DNA of 64,000 nt from Trinickia mobilis. Its GTDB lineage: Bacteria; Pseudomonadota; Gammaproteobacteria; Burkholderiales; Burkholderiaceae. Position 1 is the stretch's first letter. Each line of letters starts with the position of its first letter. The DNA lies in contig NZ_JAFLRF010000009.1 of the NCBI RefSeq assembly GCF_017315705.1, positions 1 through 64,000 on the forward strand, given 5' to 3'. Below are positions 7,147-15,546 of the stretch, piece after piece. A program made the position numbers and the translations under genes. The notes below the pieces were generated by a model. That model saw only the letters and a program-made list of their open reading frames with translations, was not told where the DNA came from and ran no database searches.

Positions 7147-8637
7147 TCATGCGTCGTGACGTTCGGGGGCGGCCGGCTCGCCGCCGGCCGGCGCCTCGGC
7201 GGCCTGCGCGCCGGCCTGGCCGCCTTTGCCACCGTCTCGATCGCCGCCTTGGCCGCGCTCGTCGCCCGTCTGTCCGTAGCCGGACGAGAGACGCCCGCGC
7301 ACGAAGCCGATATGCTCGCGCAGCACATAGAACTGGTCCGCATAGGCGAGCGGCATCTTGAGCTCGTTGACCGACTCCTCGATCGCGTCGAGCTTTTCGA
7401 TCAGCACGCTGCGCTCGGTCTCCGACGTCTCCGCGAGCGCGCCGCGCTCGATCGCGATCAGCGCGCCGTACCAGCGGTAGATCCGCGACTTCACGCGCCA
7501 CGCGTACAGCGACGGCACGAGCCGCAGCCCCGGGATCAGCACGACGATGATCGGCACCAGCAGCACGATCAGCCGGTCGGCGAGGCTCGCGAGCCAGAAC
7601 GGCAGCGTGCGGTACAGGAAGCTCTTGCCGGACTTGTAGTAGCGCGCGGCGTCATCGCCCAAGGGGAAGTCGTGCACGAGCGGCGCCGGGAACTCGCCCG
7701 CGTGCTGCAGCAGGTTCGCGCGGCCGTGCACTTCGCGCGCCGCCTCGATCAGAAGATCGGAAAGCGCCGGATGGAGGGAATCGCGCGCGATCAGGTCGGC
7801 GGTCGGCGCGACCGTATGAATCGTCGCCGGCGGCAGGTTCTTGCCGAGGTCGAACGCGCCCATCGGCAGGTCGATCTGCGTGAGGTACGGAAAGCGCCGC
7901 GCGTAGGCCTCCGCCTGCGTGAAGCTGTACTGGCGGATGCCGGGCGTACGGGACAGCGCCGCCATCACGGGCGGCTGCGCCGAATCGCCGGTGAGGAACG
8001 CGACATCGATGCTGCCCGAGGTCAGCGCCTTCGCGGCTGCCTCGCCCGTCAGCGGCAGCAGCTCGGTCGGCCCGCCGGGGTCGATGCCGTTCGCCTTCAA
8101 GAGCGTCAGCGCGAGCTGGCGCGTGCCGCTGCCTTCGGGACCGATCGCAATGCGCTTGCCGCGGAACTCGGAGAGCCGCGCTTCCGTCTGCCCGGTGTAG
8201 AAGATCACGAGCGGCACGTACGAGACGCTGCCGAGCGACATCAGGTCGCCGGTGTTGCCGTCGACGATGCCCTGCCCACCCGACGTCTTCAGGCCGCTCT
8301 GCACGAAGCCCACGTCGACGTTCGACTTGGGATCGGCCAGACGCTGCAGGTTCTGCAACGAACCCTCGGAAGGGAGCACGACGAGCGTGACGCCGTTGCG
8401 CGCGAGAATGGTCTTGTACTTTTGCGCCGCGTTCCAGAACGAGCTGCCGACCGGTCCGGCGGTGACGGTGAGCGTATTGGGCGGCGCGGGCTGGATCAGG
8501 CGGATCGCCACCCAGATGGCGAGCGCGCTGATGAGGAGTATCGGGCCGAACGAGACCGCCAGATCGCGCCATGAGATCGCGACGAAACGGGCGACGAGAC
8601 GGGGTGCCGGTCGGCGGCGGCCGTTGGAAGGCTTCAT
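7147..8637 (-). CDS. Membrane-anchored TAXI-family solute-binding protein
   Basis: 496 residues from the ATG at 8637. A transmembrane segment at about residues 28-47 is followed by a TAXI-type periplasmic binding domain (about 54-330; L-T-V-T-A-G-P-V-G-S-S-F-W-N-A, D-V-G-F-V-Q-S-G, A-I-G-P-E-G-S-G-T). A second hydrophobic segment (about 342-365) leads to a basic/coiled-coil cytoplasmic part and a Gly/Ala-rich tail. Ordinary TAXI proteins are about 320 residues, free in the periplasm and paired with a TRAP permease. Here the domain is tethered at both ends and no dctQM-like gene is nearby, so a sensory or permease-sharing role is possible. Downstream of the xdh operon on the same strand, separated by about 315 bp. 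Confidence 0.75.
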   Translation of the reverse strand: MKPSNGRRRPAPRLVARFVAISWRDLAVSFGPILLISALAIWVAIRLIQPAPPNTLTVTAGPVGSSFWNAAQKYKTILARNGVTLVVLPSEGSLQNLQRLADPKSNVDVGFVQSGLKTSGGQGIVDGNTGDLMSLGSVSYVPLVIFYTGQTEARLSEFRGKRIAIGPEGSGTRQLALTLLKANGIDPGGPTELLPLTGEAAAKALTSGSIDVAFLTGDSAQPPVMAALSRTPGIRQYSFTQAEAYARRFPYLTQIDLPMGAFDLGKNLPPATIHTVAPTADLIARDSLHPALSDLLIEAAREVHGRANLLQHAGEFPAPLVHDFPLGDDAARYYKSGKSFLYRTLPFWLASLADRLIVLLVPIIVVLIPGLRLVPSLYAWRVKSRIYRWYGALIAIERGALAETSETERSVLIEKLDAIEESVNELKMPLAYADQFYVLREHIGFVRGRLSSGYGQTGDERGQGGDRDGGKGGQAGAQAAEAPAGGEPAAPERHDA

Positions 8638-8951
8638 CGGCAATTCTTGAGGCGGTGCGTACTAGGGAAAGGCGTGCCTGGGCATTCGTGCTGTGCGGGG
8701 CCGCGACCGCCCGGATGCATCGGCATGCGGGCGCGGCGATTCCGCGCGCGCTTGGCGCCGATGGTACATGAGATTTGTGGGATAACGGCGCGCGGCAGAA
8801 TGGCAAGGCGCGCAAACAGGCAATAAAAATTGGCAGCGCGTGTTGCAAGAAGCCCGCACCCGCCTCTGCCGCCGCTGGTAAACCCTTTCGCTTGCCCGCG
8901 ACCTGCACTCAATCGTGCGTCGCTGCCGCTTGGGCGGGAGGCGTGGCTCGC
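8638..8951. other. Intergenic region between xdhC and the TAXI gene
   Basis: About 314 bp. I see no ORF with a ribosome site, no T-tract terminator and no repeat from families A-C. An A-rich patch at about 8820-8833 is the only low-GC element and might belong to the TAXI gene promoter. Confidence 0.4.
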
Positions 8952-9536
8952 CTACGCGAGCCGCGCCTCTGCGGACGACAACGGCAAGCCGCCGCCCTGC
9001 ACCCCCTGCTGCGCCCTCACTTGCAACAGCTGCGCGCTGACCGCCACCGCAATCGAAGCCGGCGCCTTGTCGACGATCCCCGCCACGCCGATCGGGCACG
9101 TCATCTCGGCGAGCCGTTCCGGCTCGACGCCGCGCTCGATCAAGCGCCGCTCGAATTTCACGCGCTTGGTCCTCGAGCCGATCATCCCGAAGTAGGTGAA
9201 ATCGCGCCGCCGCATGATGCGCGCGGCGAGCGAAAAGTCGAGCGCGTGATTGTGCGTCATGACGAGGAAGTAGGCGCCGGGCGGCACCGTATCGACGATC
9301 GCGTCGGGCGTGTCGGTGGCCTCGATCTGCACGTTCGCGGGCACCTCGTCGGGGAACAGCTCGTCGCGCTCGTCGACCCACTGCACCACGCACGGCAGGC
9401 GGCCCAGGAGCGCGATCAGCGCGTGCCCCACATGCCCCGCGCCGAACAGCACGACGTGCATCGGCCCGCGCCGCGGCTCGGCGGCGCCGCGGCGCCCGAT
9501 GCGCACGCCGGAACCGCCGGGCAGCACGGTCGTCAC
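8952..9536 (-). CDS. xdhC: XdhC-like molybdenum cofactor chaperone, C-terminal domain only
   Basis: 194 residues starting at a GTG that overlaps the xdhB stop as GTGA. XdhC binds molybdenum cofactor and inserts it into XdhB. The C-terminal Rossmann domain is intact (H-V-V-L-F-G-A-G-H-V-G-H-A-L at about 27-40, W-V-D-E-R, M-T-H-N-H, G-M-I-G-S). The usual N-terminal XdhC/CoxI domain of about 120-160 residues, with its G-G-G-x-L-E motif, is absent. The first 25 residues are a Gly/Arg-rich stub fused directly to the Rossmann domain. Normal XdhC is about 280-340 residues. No frameshifted N-terminal domain can lie upstream, because xdhB fills that space. Either an internal deletion or a single-domain variant. 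Confidence 0.8.
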   Translation of the reverse strand: MTTVLPGGSGVRIGRRGAAEPRRGPMHVVLFGAGHVGHALIALLGRLPCVVQWVDERDELFPDEVPANVQIEATDTPDAIVDTVPPGAYFLVMTHNHALDFSLAARIMRRRDFTYFGMIGSRTKRVKFERRLIERGVEPERLAEMTCPIGVAGIVDKAPASIAVAVSAQLLQVRAQQGVQGGGLPLSSAEARLA

Positions 9537-11902
9537 GACCGTTCCCCTTGTGCCGCACGCGCGTTCTTCACCGCCTTAACGGCCTTCAAAATTTCCTCGG
9601 CCGTCGCCGGAGCGTTCATCGGCGGATTCACCTCGTAGTCACCGACGCTCGCCACCGCATCGCGGATCGCGAAGAACACCGAGAACGGCAGCAACAGAGG
9701 CGGCTCGCCGACTGCCTTCGAACGGTGGATGCTGTCCTCGGCGTTGCGGTTCTTGAACAGGTTCACGCGGAAGTCCGGCGGCGTGTCGTTGACCGTCGGG
9801 ATCTTGTAAGTGGACGGCGCGTGCGTCATCAGTTTGCCGCCCGGGTTCCACCACAGCTCCTCGGTCGTGAGCCAGCCCATCCCCTGGATGAAGCCGCCTT
9901 CCACCTGCCCGATATCGAGCTGCGGATTCAGCGACGCGCCCACGTCGTGCAGCGCGTCGGCGCGCAGCACGCGCATTTCGCCGGTGAGCGTATCGATCAC
10001 GACCTCCGACACCGCCGCGCCGTACGAGTAGTAGAAGAACGGCCGGCCCTGCAGCGTCTTCTGGTCCCAGTAGAGCTTCGGCGTCGCATAGAAGCCGTCG
10101 GACCACAGCTGCACGCGCGCGACGTAGGCGTTCTTGATGATCTCTTCGAATGGCACCGCGACTTCGCCGACCACGACGCAATCGTCGGCGAAGCGCACGT
10201 CGTTCGCGCTCACCGCGCCCGCGCCGTACTTCATCGCCGCGAACGCCGCCAGACGCTCGCGCAATTGGCCGGCCGCATCCTGCGCGGCCTTGCCGTTGAG
10301 GTCGGAGCCGGTCGAAGCAGCCGTCGCCGACGTGTTCGCGACCTTGCTCGTATCGGTCGCCGTCACGCGCACGCGGGAGAAGCTGATGCCCAGTTCGTGC
10401 GCGACGACTTGCGCGACCTTCGTATTGAGGCCCTGCCCCATTTCCGTGCCGCCGTGGTTCACGAGCACCGAGCCGTCGGTGTAGATGTGAACGAGCGCGC
10501 CGGCCTGGTTGAAGTGCGTGACGTTGAACGCGATGCCGAACTTCACGGGCGTGATCGCGATGCCCTTCTTGAGCACCGTGTTCTTCGCGTTGAACGCGCG
10601 CACCGCCGCGCGGCGGCTGCGGTAGCCGCTCGTCGCTTCGAGCTCGTCGAGCAATTCGTGGATCACGTTGTCTTCGACGGTCTGGCCGTACGGCGTCAGA
10701 TTGCGCTCGGTCTTGCCGTAGAGGTTCTTGCGGCGCACGTCGAGCGGATCGAGCTTCAGCGAGCGCGCGACGTCGTCGATGATGTACTCGATCGCGAACG
10801 CGCCTTGCGGGCCGCCGAAGCCGCGGAACGCGGTGTTCGACTGCGTGTTGGTCTTGCCGCAATAGCCCTCGATCGCGATGTCCGGGAAGTAGTACGCGTT
10901 GTCGAAGTGGCAGACGGCGCGCGTCATCACCGGGCCGGAGAGGTCCGCCGAGAAGCCGCAGCGCGAGGTCATGTCGACCGAGACGCCGTCGATCACGCCG
11001 TCGTCGCCGTAGCCGACTTCATACGTGTAATGGAAATCGTGGCGCTTGCCGGTGACCATCATGTCGTCGTCGCGGTCCGGACGCAGCTTCACCGGGCACA
11101 GCAGCTTCCACGCGGCCACCGCCGCGCAGCACGCGAACAGCGCCGACTGAGATTCTTTCCCGCCGAAGCCGCCGCCCATGCGCCGGCATTCGATGAGCAC
11201 GTTGTGCGACGCCACGCCGAGCGCGTGCGCGACGTGGTGCTGCATTTCGCTCGGGTGCTGCGTCGAGCAAAAGACATGCATGCCTTCGTCGTCCTTCGGC
11301 ACCGCGTACGAGATCTGGCCTTCGAGATAGAACTGCTCCTGGCCGCCGAGCGTCATCTCGCCGGCTTCGCGACGCGAAGCGTGGGCGATCTTCGCGGCGG
11401 CCGCGCCGCGCGCGAGCTTCATCGGCGGCAGCACGTACTGCTCGGCCGCGCGCGCCTCTTGCGCAGTCAGGATTGCGGGCAGCTCTTCGTATTCGATCTG
11501 CGCGCGGCGGGCGGCCAGGCGCGCGATGTCGTGCGACGTCGCGACGACGATGAACATCGGCTGGCCGACGTACTGCACGACGCCTTCGGCGAGAATCGGA
11601 TCGTCGTGGATGATCGGGCCGCACTGGTTATGGCCAGGAATGTCGTCGGCGGTGAAGACGGCGACGACGCCGGGCGTCGCGCGCACCGCGTCGAACGACA
11701 TCGACACGATCTTCGCGTGCGCCTTCGTCGAGAGGCCGAGCGCGGCGTGCAGCGTGCCGGCGACGAGCGGGATGTCGTCGGTGTAGGTGGCGCGGCCGCT
11801 CACGTGCAGGTGTGCGGATTCGTGCGGGCGCGAGACGTGGACTTGCTTGAAGTCGTCGAGTTCGCGAAGTTCTTTCAGGAACGGTTCGGCTTGCTGGTTC
11901 AT
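9533..11902 (-). CDS. xdhB: Xanthine dehydrogenase, molybdopterin-binding subunit
   Basis: 789 residues, full length for bacterial XdhB. It is the large subunit of xanthine dehydrogenase, holding the Mo-pterin site that hydroxylates hypoxanthine and xanthine to urate. Recognisable parts are G-R-A-T-Y-T-D-D-I near the N-terminus, the R-R-M-G-G-G-F-G-G-K-E-S motif, F-R-G-F-G-G-P-Q-G, T-E-M-G-Q-G-L-N-T-K, and the catalytic-Glu motif K-A-V-G-E-P-P-L-L-L-P near the C-terminus. The start at 11902 gives M-N-Q-Q-A-E-P; it begins 26 bp after the xdhA stop. The long open frame upstream is the shadow of xdhA. Translationally coupled to xdhC by a 4-bp overlap. Confidence 0.95.
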   Translation of the reverse strand: MNQQAEPFLKELRELDDFKQVHVSRPHESAHLHVSGRATYTDDIPLVAGTLHAALGLSTKAHAKIVSMSFDAVRATPGVVAVFTADDIPGHNQCGPIIHDDPILAEGVVQYVGQPMFIVVATSHDIARLAARRAQIEYEELPAILTAQEARAAEQYVLPPMKLARGAAAAKIAHASRREAGEMTLGGQEQFYLEGQISYAVPKDDEGMHVFCSTQHPSEMQHHVAHALGVASHNVLIECRRMGGGFGGKESQSALFACCAAVAAWKLLCPVKLRPDRDDDMMVTGKRHDFHYTYEVGYGDDGVIDGVSVDMTSRCGFSADLSGPVMTRAVCHFDNAYYFPDIAIEGYCGKTNTQSNTAFRGFGGPQGAFAIEYIIDDVARSLKLDPLDVRRKNLYGKTERNLTPYGQTVEDNVIHELLDELEATSGYRSRRAAVRAFNAKNTVLKKGIAITPVKFGIAFNVTHFNQAGALVHIYTDGSVLVNHGGTEMGQGLNTKVAQVVAHELGISFSRVRVTATDTSKVANTSATAASTGSDLNGKAAQDAAGQLRERLAAFAAMKYGAGAVSANDVRFADDCVVVGEVAVPFEEIIKNAYVARVQLWSDGFYATPKLYWDQKTLQGRPFFYYSYGAAVSEVVIDTLTGEMRVLRADALHDVGASLNPQLDIGQVEGGFIQGMGWLTTEELWWNPGGKLMTHAPSTYKIPTVNDTPPDFRVNLFKNRNAEDSIHRSKAVGEPPLLLPFSVFFAIRDAVASVGDYEVNPPMNAPATAEEILKAVKAVKNARAAQGERS

Positions 11903-11928
11903 TCGGTTGTCTCCGGTTCCTCGTTGCT

Positions 11929-13452
11929 TTAGACGCTGGCGGGCTCGGCCACGACTGCGCGCACGCTGAGGGCTTCCGCCGTCAGCGGATCGTTCGGGCG
12001 CGTTTCGAGCCAGAAGCGGTACAGCACGTTCTGCGCCGTCTCCAGGCGATAGACGTGGGTCGCGCGCATGTCGGTGAGCGGCGCGTAGTCCTGCGCGAGC
12101 GCCTGCATCGCCGCCTGCGCGGTGGCCTCGTGCCAGTCGGCGCCGTTCAGCACGCCTTCGGCGTTCGCCGCGCGCTTGGGCGTCGCGGCCATCCCGCCGA
12201 ACGCGATGCGCGGCTCGCGGATCGCGTCGCCGTCGGCGATGAACGCGAACGCCGCGCATACGGCCGAGATGTCCGAATCGAAGCGCTTCGAGAGCTTGTA
12301 CGTGCGGAACTGCAGGTTCCTGCGTGCGCCGGTGCGCGTCGGCACCTTCAGGCCGACGACGAACTCGTGCTCGGCCATGTCCTTCTTCTGATACGCGAGG
12401 TAGAGGTCTTCGAGCGGCATCTCGCGCTCGATCTCGCCGCCGCGCACGATCACGCGCGCACCGAGCGCGATCAGGCCGGGCATCGAATCGCCGATCGGCG
12501 AACCGTTCGCGACGTTGCCGCCGAGCGTGCCCGCGTTGCGGATCGGCAGCGACGCGAAGCGCTTCCACATCTCATCGAGTTCCGGATAGTGCTTGGCGAG
12601 CTCGGCGTATGCGCGCTCGACCGTCACGCCCGCGCCGATCTCGATCCAATCGGCCGAGGTCTCGATCTTCTGCAGCGCTTCGACCTGGCCCACATAGACG
12701 ATATCGCCGAGCTGGCGCATTTGCTTCGTCACCCACAGGCCGATATCGGTGCTGCCCGCGAGAATCCGCGTGGCGGGCTTGGCTTCCTTGATGCGCGCGA
12801 GCTCGGCCACGGTGCGCGGCGCGTCGAACGCCTGGCCCGCGTGCTCGTAATGGAACGTCTCGCCGCGCTGCAAACCGGCGAGCTTTTGCGCGAGTGCGTT
12901 GATGTCGACCGGCGCCTTCGGACGCGCGTCGAACATCCGCACTGCCGCGTCGACGATCGGACGGTAGCCCGTGCAGCGGCACAGGTTGCCGGTCAGCGCA
13001 TCGTTGATTTCCTGGCGCGACGGGACCGTCTTCCCCGCGCAGCTCGTCTCGCAGGTTTCATGGCCGTGCTTCTCGTAGAGCGACCACATCGACATCACGA
13101 AGCCCGGCGTGCAGAAGCCGCACTGCGAACCGTGGCATTCGACCATCGCTTCCTGCACCGGGTGCAGCGAGCCGTCCGGCTGGCGCAGGTCTTCGACGGT
13201 GAAGAGCGCACGGCCGTCGAGCGTCGGCAGGAACTGGATGCATGCGTTGACCGCCTTGAAGCTCACGCCGCCCGCCTCGTCGCGCTCGCCGACGACGACC
13301 GTGCACGCGCCGCAGTCGCCTTCCGCGCAGCCTTCCTTGGTGCCGGTGCAATGCGCGTCTTCGCGCAGGTATTGCAGGACGGTGCGGGTGACGGGCGCGT
13401 CGCTGACTTCGCGGATCGCGTTGCGATGGTAGAAGCGGATTGGCTGGCTCAT
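11929..13452 (-). CDS. xdhA: Xanthine dehydrogenase, FeS/FAD subunit
   Basis: 507 residues, the usual length of the small subunit. Domains in order: plant-type 2Fe-2S (Cys42, Cys47, Cys50 in E-G-C-A-E-G-D-C-G-A-C), a second 2Fe-2S helical domain (C-G-F-C-T-P-G-F and N-L-C-R-C-T-G-Y-R-P), a FAD domain (I-L-A-G-S-T-D-I-G, L-G-G-N-V-A-N-G-S-P-I-G-D), and a C-terminal CODH-flavoprotein-like domain. It passes electrons from the Mo site to NAD+. First gene of xdhA-xdhB-xdhC. The 399-bp gap to the divergent MFS gene carries an inverted repeat (13566-13589) about 115 bp upstream that is a candidate regulator site. Confidence 0.95.
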   Translation of the reverse strand: MSQPIRFYHRNAIREVSDAPVTRTVLQYLREDAHCTGTKEGCAEGDCGACTVVVGERDEAGGVSFKAVNACIQFLPTLDGRALFTVEDLRQPDGSLHPVQEAMVECHGSQCGFCTPGFVMSMWSLYEKHGHETCETSCAGKTVPSRQEINDALTGNLCRCTGYRPIVDAAVRMFDARPKAPVDINALAQKLAGLQRGETFHYEHAGQAFDAPRTVAELARIKEAKPATRILAGSTDIGLWVTKQMRQLGDIVYVGQVEALQKIETSADWIEIGAGVTVERAYAELAKHYPELDEMWKRFASLPIRNAGTLGGNVANGSPIGDSMPGLIALGARVIVRGGEIEREMPLEDLYLAYQKKDMAEHEFVVGLKVPTRTGARRNLQFRTYKLSKRFDSDISAVCAAFAFIADGDAIREPRIAFGGMAATPKRAANAEGVLNGADWHEATAQAAMQALAQDYAPLTDMRATHVYRLETAQNVLYRFWLETRPNDPLTAEALSVRAVVAEPASV

Positions 13453-13565
13453 GTCTCGTATCTCGTTTTCGTGTGTTCAGTTGGGGGCTGATGCACGGCG
13501 TTGCAGTAACGGTTCGAACGCTATCACCGACAAGTGGCATAACCCATAGGCACTGACACATGCAG

Positions 13566-13589
13566 GACATATTCTTGAATCCATATGTC
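13566..13589. promoter_or_regulatory. Candidate operator upstream of xdhA
   Basis: GACATAT (13566-13572) and ATATGTC (13583-13589) form a perfect 7-bp inverted repeat with a 10-bp spacer. The centre-to-centre distance of 17 bp suits a dimeric regulator. About 115 bp upstream of xdhA. Confidence 0.45.
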
Positions 13590-13811
13590 GCTCACTTTCG
13601 AAAAGATTACGTCAGACCCAAAATCGGCTGACTAGCGACGATTTCATTGTTTCTACGTGGATTGTGCCATCCACCCCATCGCTATCGCCCGCTCGCAGCG
13701 ATCGCCAATGCCGATCTCAGCATCTGTCCCTGTCTGGGTTGCTTCCGGCACCGTTTTTTATGTACTAAAAGGATAATTTTTTGATTCACGCGCAAATCGG
13801 TTCCATGGGAG

Positions 13812-13831
13812 AATTGCGACTTCTTGCAATT
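13812..13831. promoter_or_regulatory. Inverted repeat before the MFS gene
   Basis: AATTGC (13812-13817) and GCAATT (13826-13831), 8-bp spacer, 20 bp before the MFS start. Could be an operator over the start region or a leader hairpin. Confidence 0.35.
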
Positions 13832-13851
13832 TTCAAGTCTCGTTTTCCCCT

Positions 13852-15063
13852 ATGTCCACCGATTCCACCGCGTCTCGCAACGACTTCGCGACGACCCTGA
13901 AGATCATTCCGGTCGTTTTCTTCACGTTTCTTTGCTATCTGACGATCGGCGCGCCGCTCGCCGTGCTCCCCGGCTTCGTGCACACGGATCTCGGCTTCAG
14001 CGCGGTGCTCGCGGGCGCGGCGATCAGCGTGCAGTACTTGGCGACGCTCGCCTCGCGGCCGCTCGCGGGCCGCTCGGCCGACACGCTCGGCCCGAAGCGG
14101 ACGGTGTCGATCGGCTTGATCGGCTGCGGCGCGAGCGGCGTGCTGTTGCTGCTCGCGGTGCTGTGCAAGGACTGGCCGCTCGTGAGCCTCGCAATTCTGG
14201 TGCTGAGCCGGCTCGTGCTCGGCTTCGGCGAAAGCCTGTGCGGCACAGGGGCGATCCTGTGGGGAATCGGGCGCGTGGGCACCTCGCACAACGCCAAGGT
14301 GATTTCGTGGAACGGCATCGCCACCTATGGCGCGCTCGCGATCGGCGCGCCGCTCGGCGTCTGGCTCTCGCACGCGCTGGGGCCCGTGGCGCTCGGCGTC
14401 TTCATCATCGGTCTTGCGGCCATCGGTTATTACCTTGCGCAGTCGATCGCGCCGGTGCCGGTCGTCCACGGCGAGCGCATGTCGTATGCGAGCGTGTTCA
14501 CCCGCGTGCTGCCGCACGGCATCGGGCTCGCGCTCGGCTCGGCCGGCTTCGGCTCGATCGCGACATTCATCACGCTGTTCTATGCGGCTCGGCATTGGCC
14601 GAACGCGGCGCTGTCGCTGACGGTGTTCGGCACGCTCTTTGTCGGCGCGCGCCTCCTGTTCGCGAATACGATCAAGACGTATGGCGGCTTCCGAGTGGCG
14701 ATCGTGTCGTTCTGCTTCGAATGCGCGGGCCTCTTGATGCTGTGGCTCGCACCCGTGCCCCACGTCGCGCTTGCGGGCGCCGCGCTGACCGGCTTCGGCT
14801 TCGCGCTGGTGTTCCCGGCTCTCGGCGTCGAGGCAGTCGGCCTCGTGCCGCCGGCAAGCCGCGGCGCGGCGTTGTCGGCGTACTCGGTGTTTCTCGACCT
14901 GTCGCTCGGGATCACCGGGCCGCTCGCGGGCTATGTCGCCGGCGAGTTCGGATATGAGTCGGTGTTCCTGTTCGCGGCCATTGCGGCGGCGGCGGCCGTG
15001 GTGCTGTCGACGAGCCTCTATCTGCGCAACGCGCGGGTGCCGAATGCACCTGCGGCGCTGTGA
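13852..15063 (+). CDS. MFS transporter, YhhS-like
   Basis: 403 residues with about 12 hydrophobic segments, an inner-membrane major facilitator. The loop [15 protein letters not shown] between TM2 and TM3 is the MFS signature, and the order of segments resembles the YhhS/UPF0226 group of exporters. It is divergent from the xdh operon, so uptake or export of purines or urate is a possibility, but the subfamily is not a known purine carrier and nothing in the sequence fixes the substrate. The ATG at 13852 is preceded by an inverted repeat and only a weak ribosome site. Confidence 0.8.
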   Translation: MSTDSTASRNDFATTLKIIPVVFFTFLCYLTIGAPLAVLPGFVHTDLGFSAVLAGAAISVQYLATLASRPLAGRSADTLGPKRTVSIGLIGCGASGVLLLLAVLCKDWPLVSLAILVLSRLVLGFGESLCGTGAILWGIGRVGTSHNAKVISWNGIATYGALAIGAPLGVWLSHALGPVALGVFIIGLAAIGYYLAQSIAPVPVVHGERMSYASVFTRVLPHGIGLALGSAGFGSIATFITLFYAARHWPNAALSLTVFGTLFVGARLLFANTIKTYGGFRVAIVSFCFECAGLLMLWLAPVPHVALAGAALTGFGFALVFPALGVEAVGLVPPASRGAALSAYSVFLDLSLGITGPLAGYVAGEFGYESVFLFAAIAAAAAVVLSTSLYLRNARVPNAPAAL

Positions 15064-15161
15064 GGAAGCGAAGGAAGGCTCGCCGCCGTTACTAAAGCGC
15101 CAATGGAATCTTTCGGGCCTTTTGCCGGCGTGAAGAGGCGCTAAGCCGCCGCGACGCCGGA

Positions 15162-15497
15162 TTACCCGGCGCCATAGTGCACCGCGAGCCAGATGGTCGG
15201 CATGTCGTCATCGGTCCATTCGACCCGGTGGCGGCAATTCGCGGGGATATCGACAAAATCGCCGGCACGCAGTACGCGCTCTTTCGGCTCCCCCTCCAGC
15301 AACAAGCCAGCCGCCCCCGCGAGCACCACGACCCACTCGCCCCCCGGCTGGCAATACCAGAATCCCGGCGGACTGCCCTGGCCCCCCGAAACGATGCGCT
15401 CGATACGCACGCCGGGCCGGCTGAGCAATTCATCGAACGTTTCTGCGGCCGCCAGGTCGGCGGCCGGCGGAAGCCCGATGAACAGGTTGGTGAGCAT
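15162..15497 (-). CDS. Small cupin-domain protein
   Basis: 111 residues, a single cupin barrel. G-E-W-V-V-V-L-x-G (about 53-61) and G-D-F-V-D-I-P-A-N-C-R-H-R-V (about 79-92) are the two cupin motifs. The motif-2 His residues are present, but motif 1 lacks the usual His-x-His, so metal binding may be weak. Start at 15497 lies 49 bp after the aminotransferase stop on the same strand, so the two genes probably share a transcript. A longer open frame upstream has no cupin similarity. The function is unknown; co-transcription suggests it serves the same substrate pathway as the aminotransferase. Confidence 0.75.
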   Translation of the reverse strand: MLTNLFIGLPPAADLAAAETFDELLSRPGVRIERIVSGGQGSPPGFWYCQPGGEWVVVLAGAAGLLLEGEPKERVLRAGDFVDIPANCRHRVEWTDDDMPTIWLAVHYGAG

Positions 15498-15546
15498 CGT
15501 CGAATCCCCCCTTCGGTTGTCGCGTCCGGCGGCCCCGGGCACGCGC

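Larger units (their letters stand above)
13453..13851. promoter_or_regulatory. Divergent control region between xdhA and the MFS gene
   Basis: 399 bp with no ORF. It holds two inverted repeats, listed separately, and an AT-rich patch at about 13755-13785 that could contain the MFS promoter. Confidence 0.5.

Noticed and set aside
13786..14763. Long minus-strand open frame antisense to the MFS gene
   Set aside because: Highly Arg/Glu/His-rich shadow of a real membrane protein gene, with no ribosome site or family motif.
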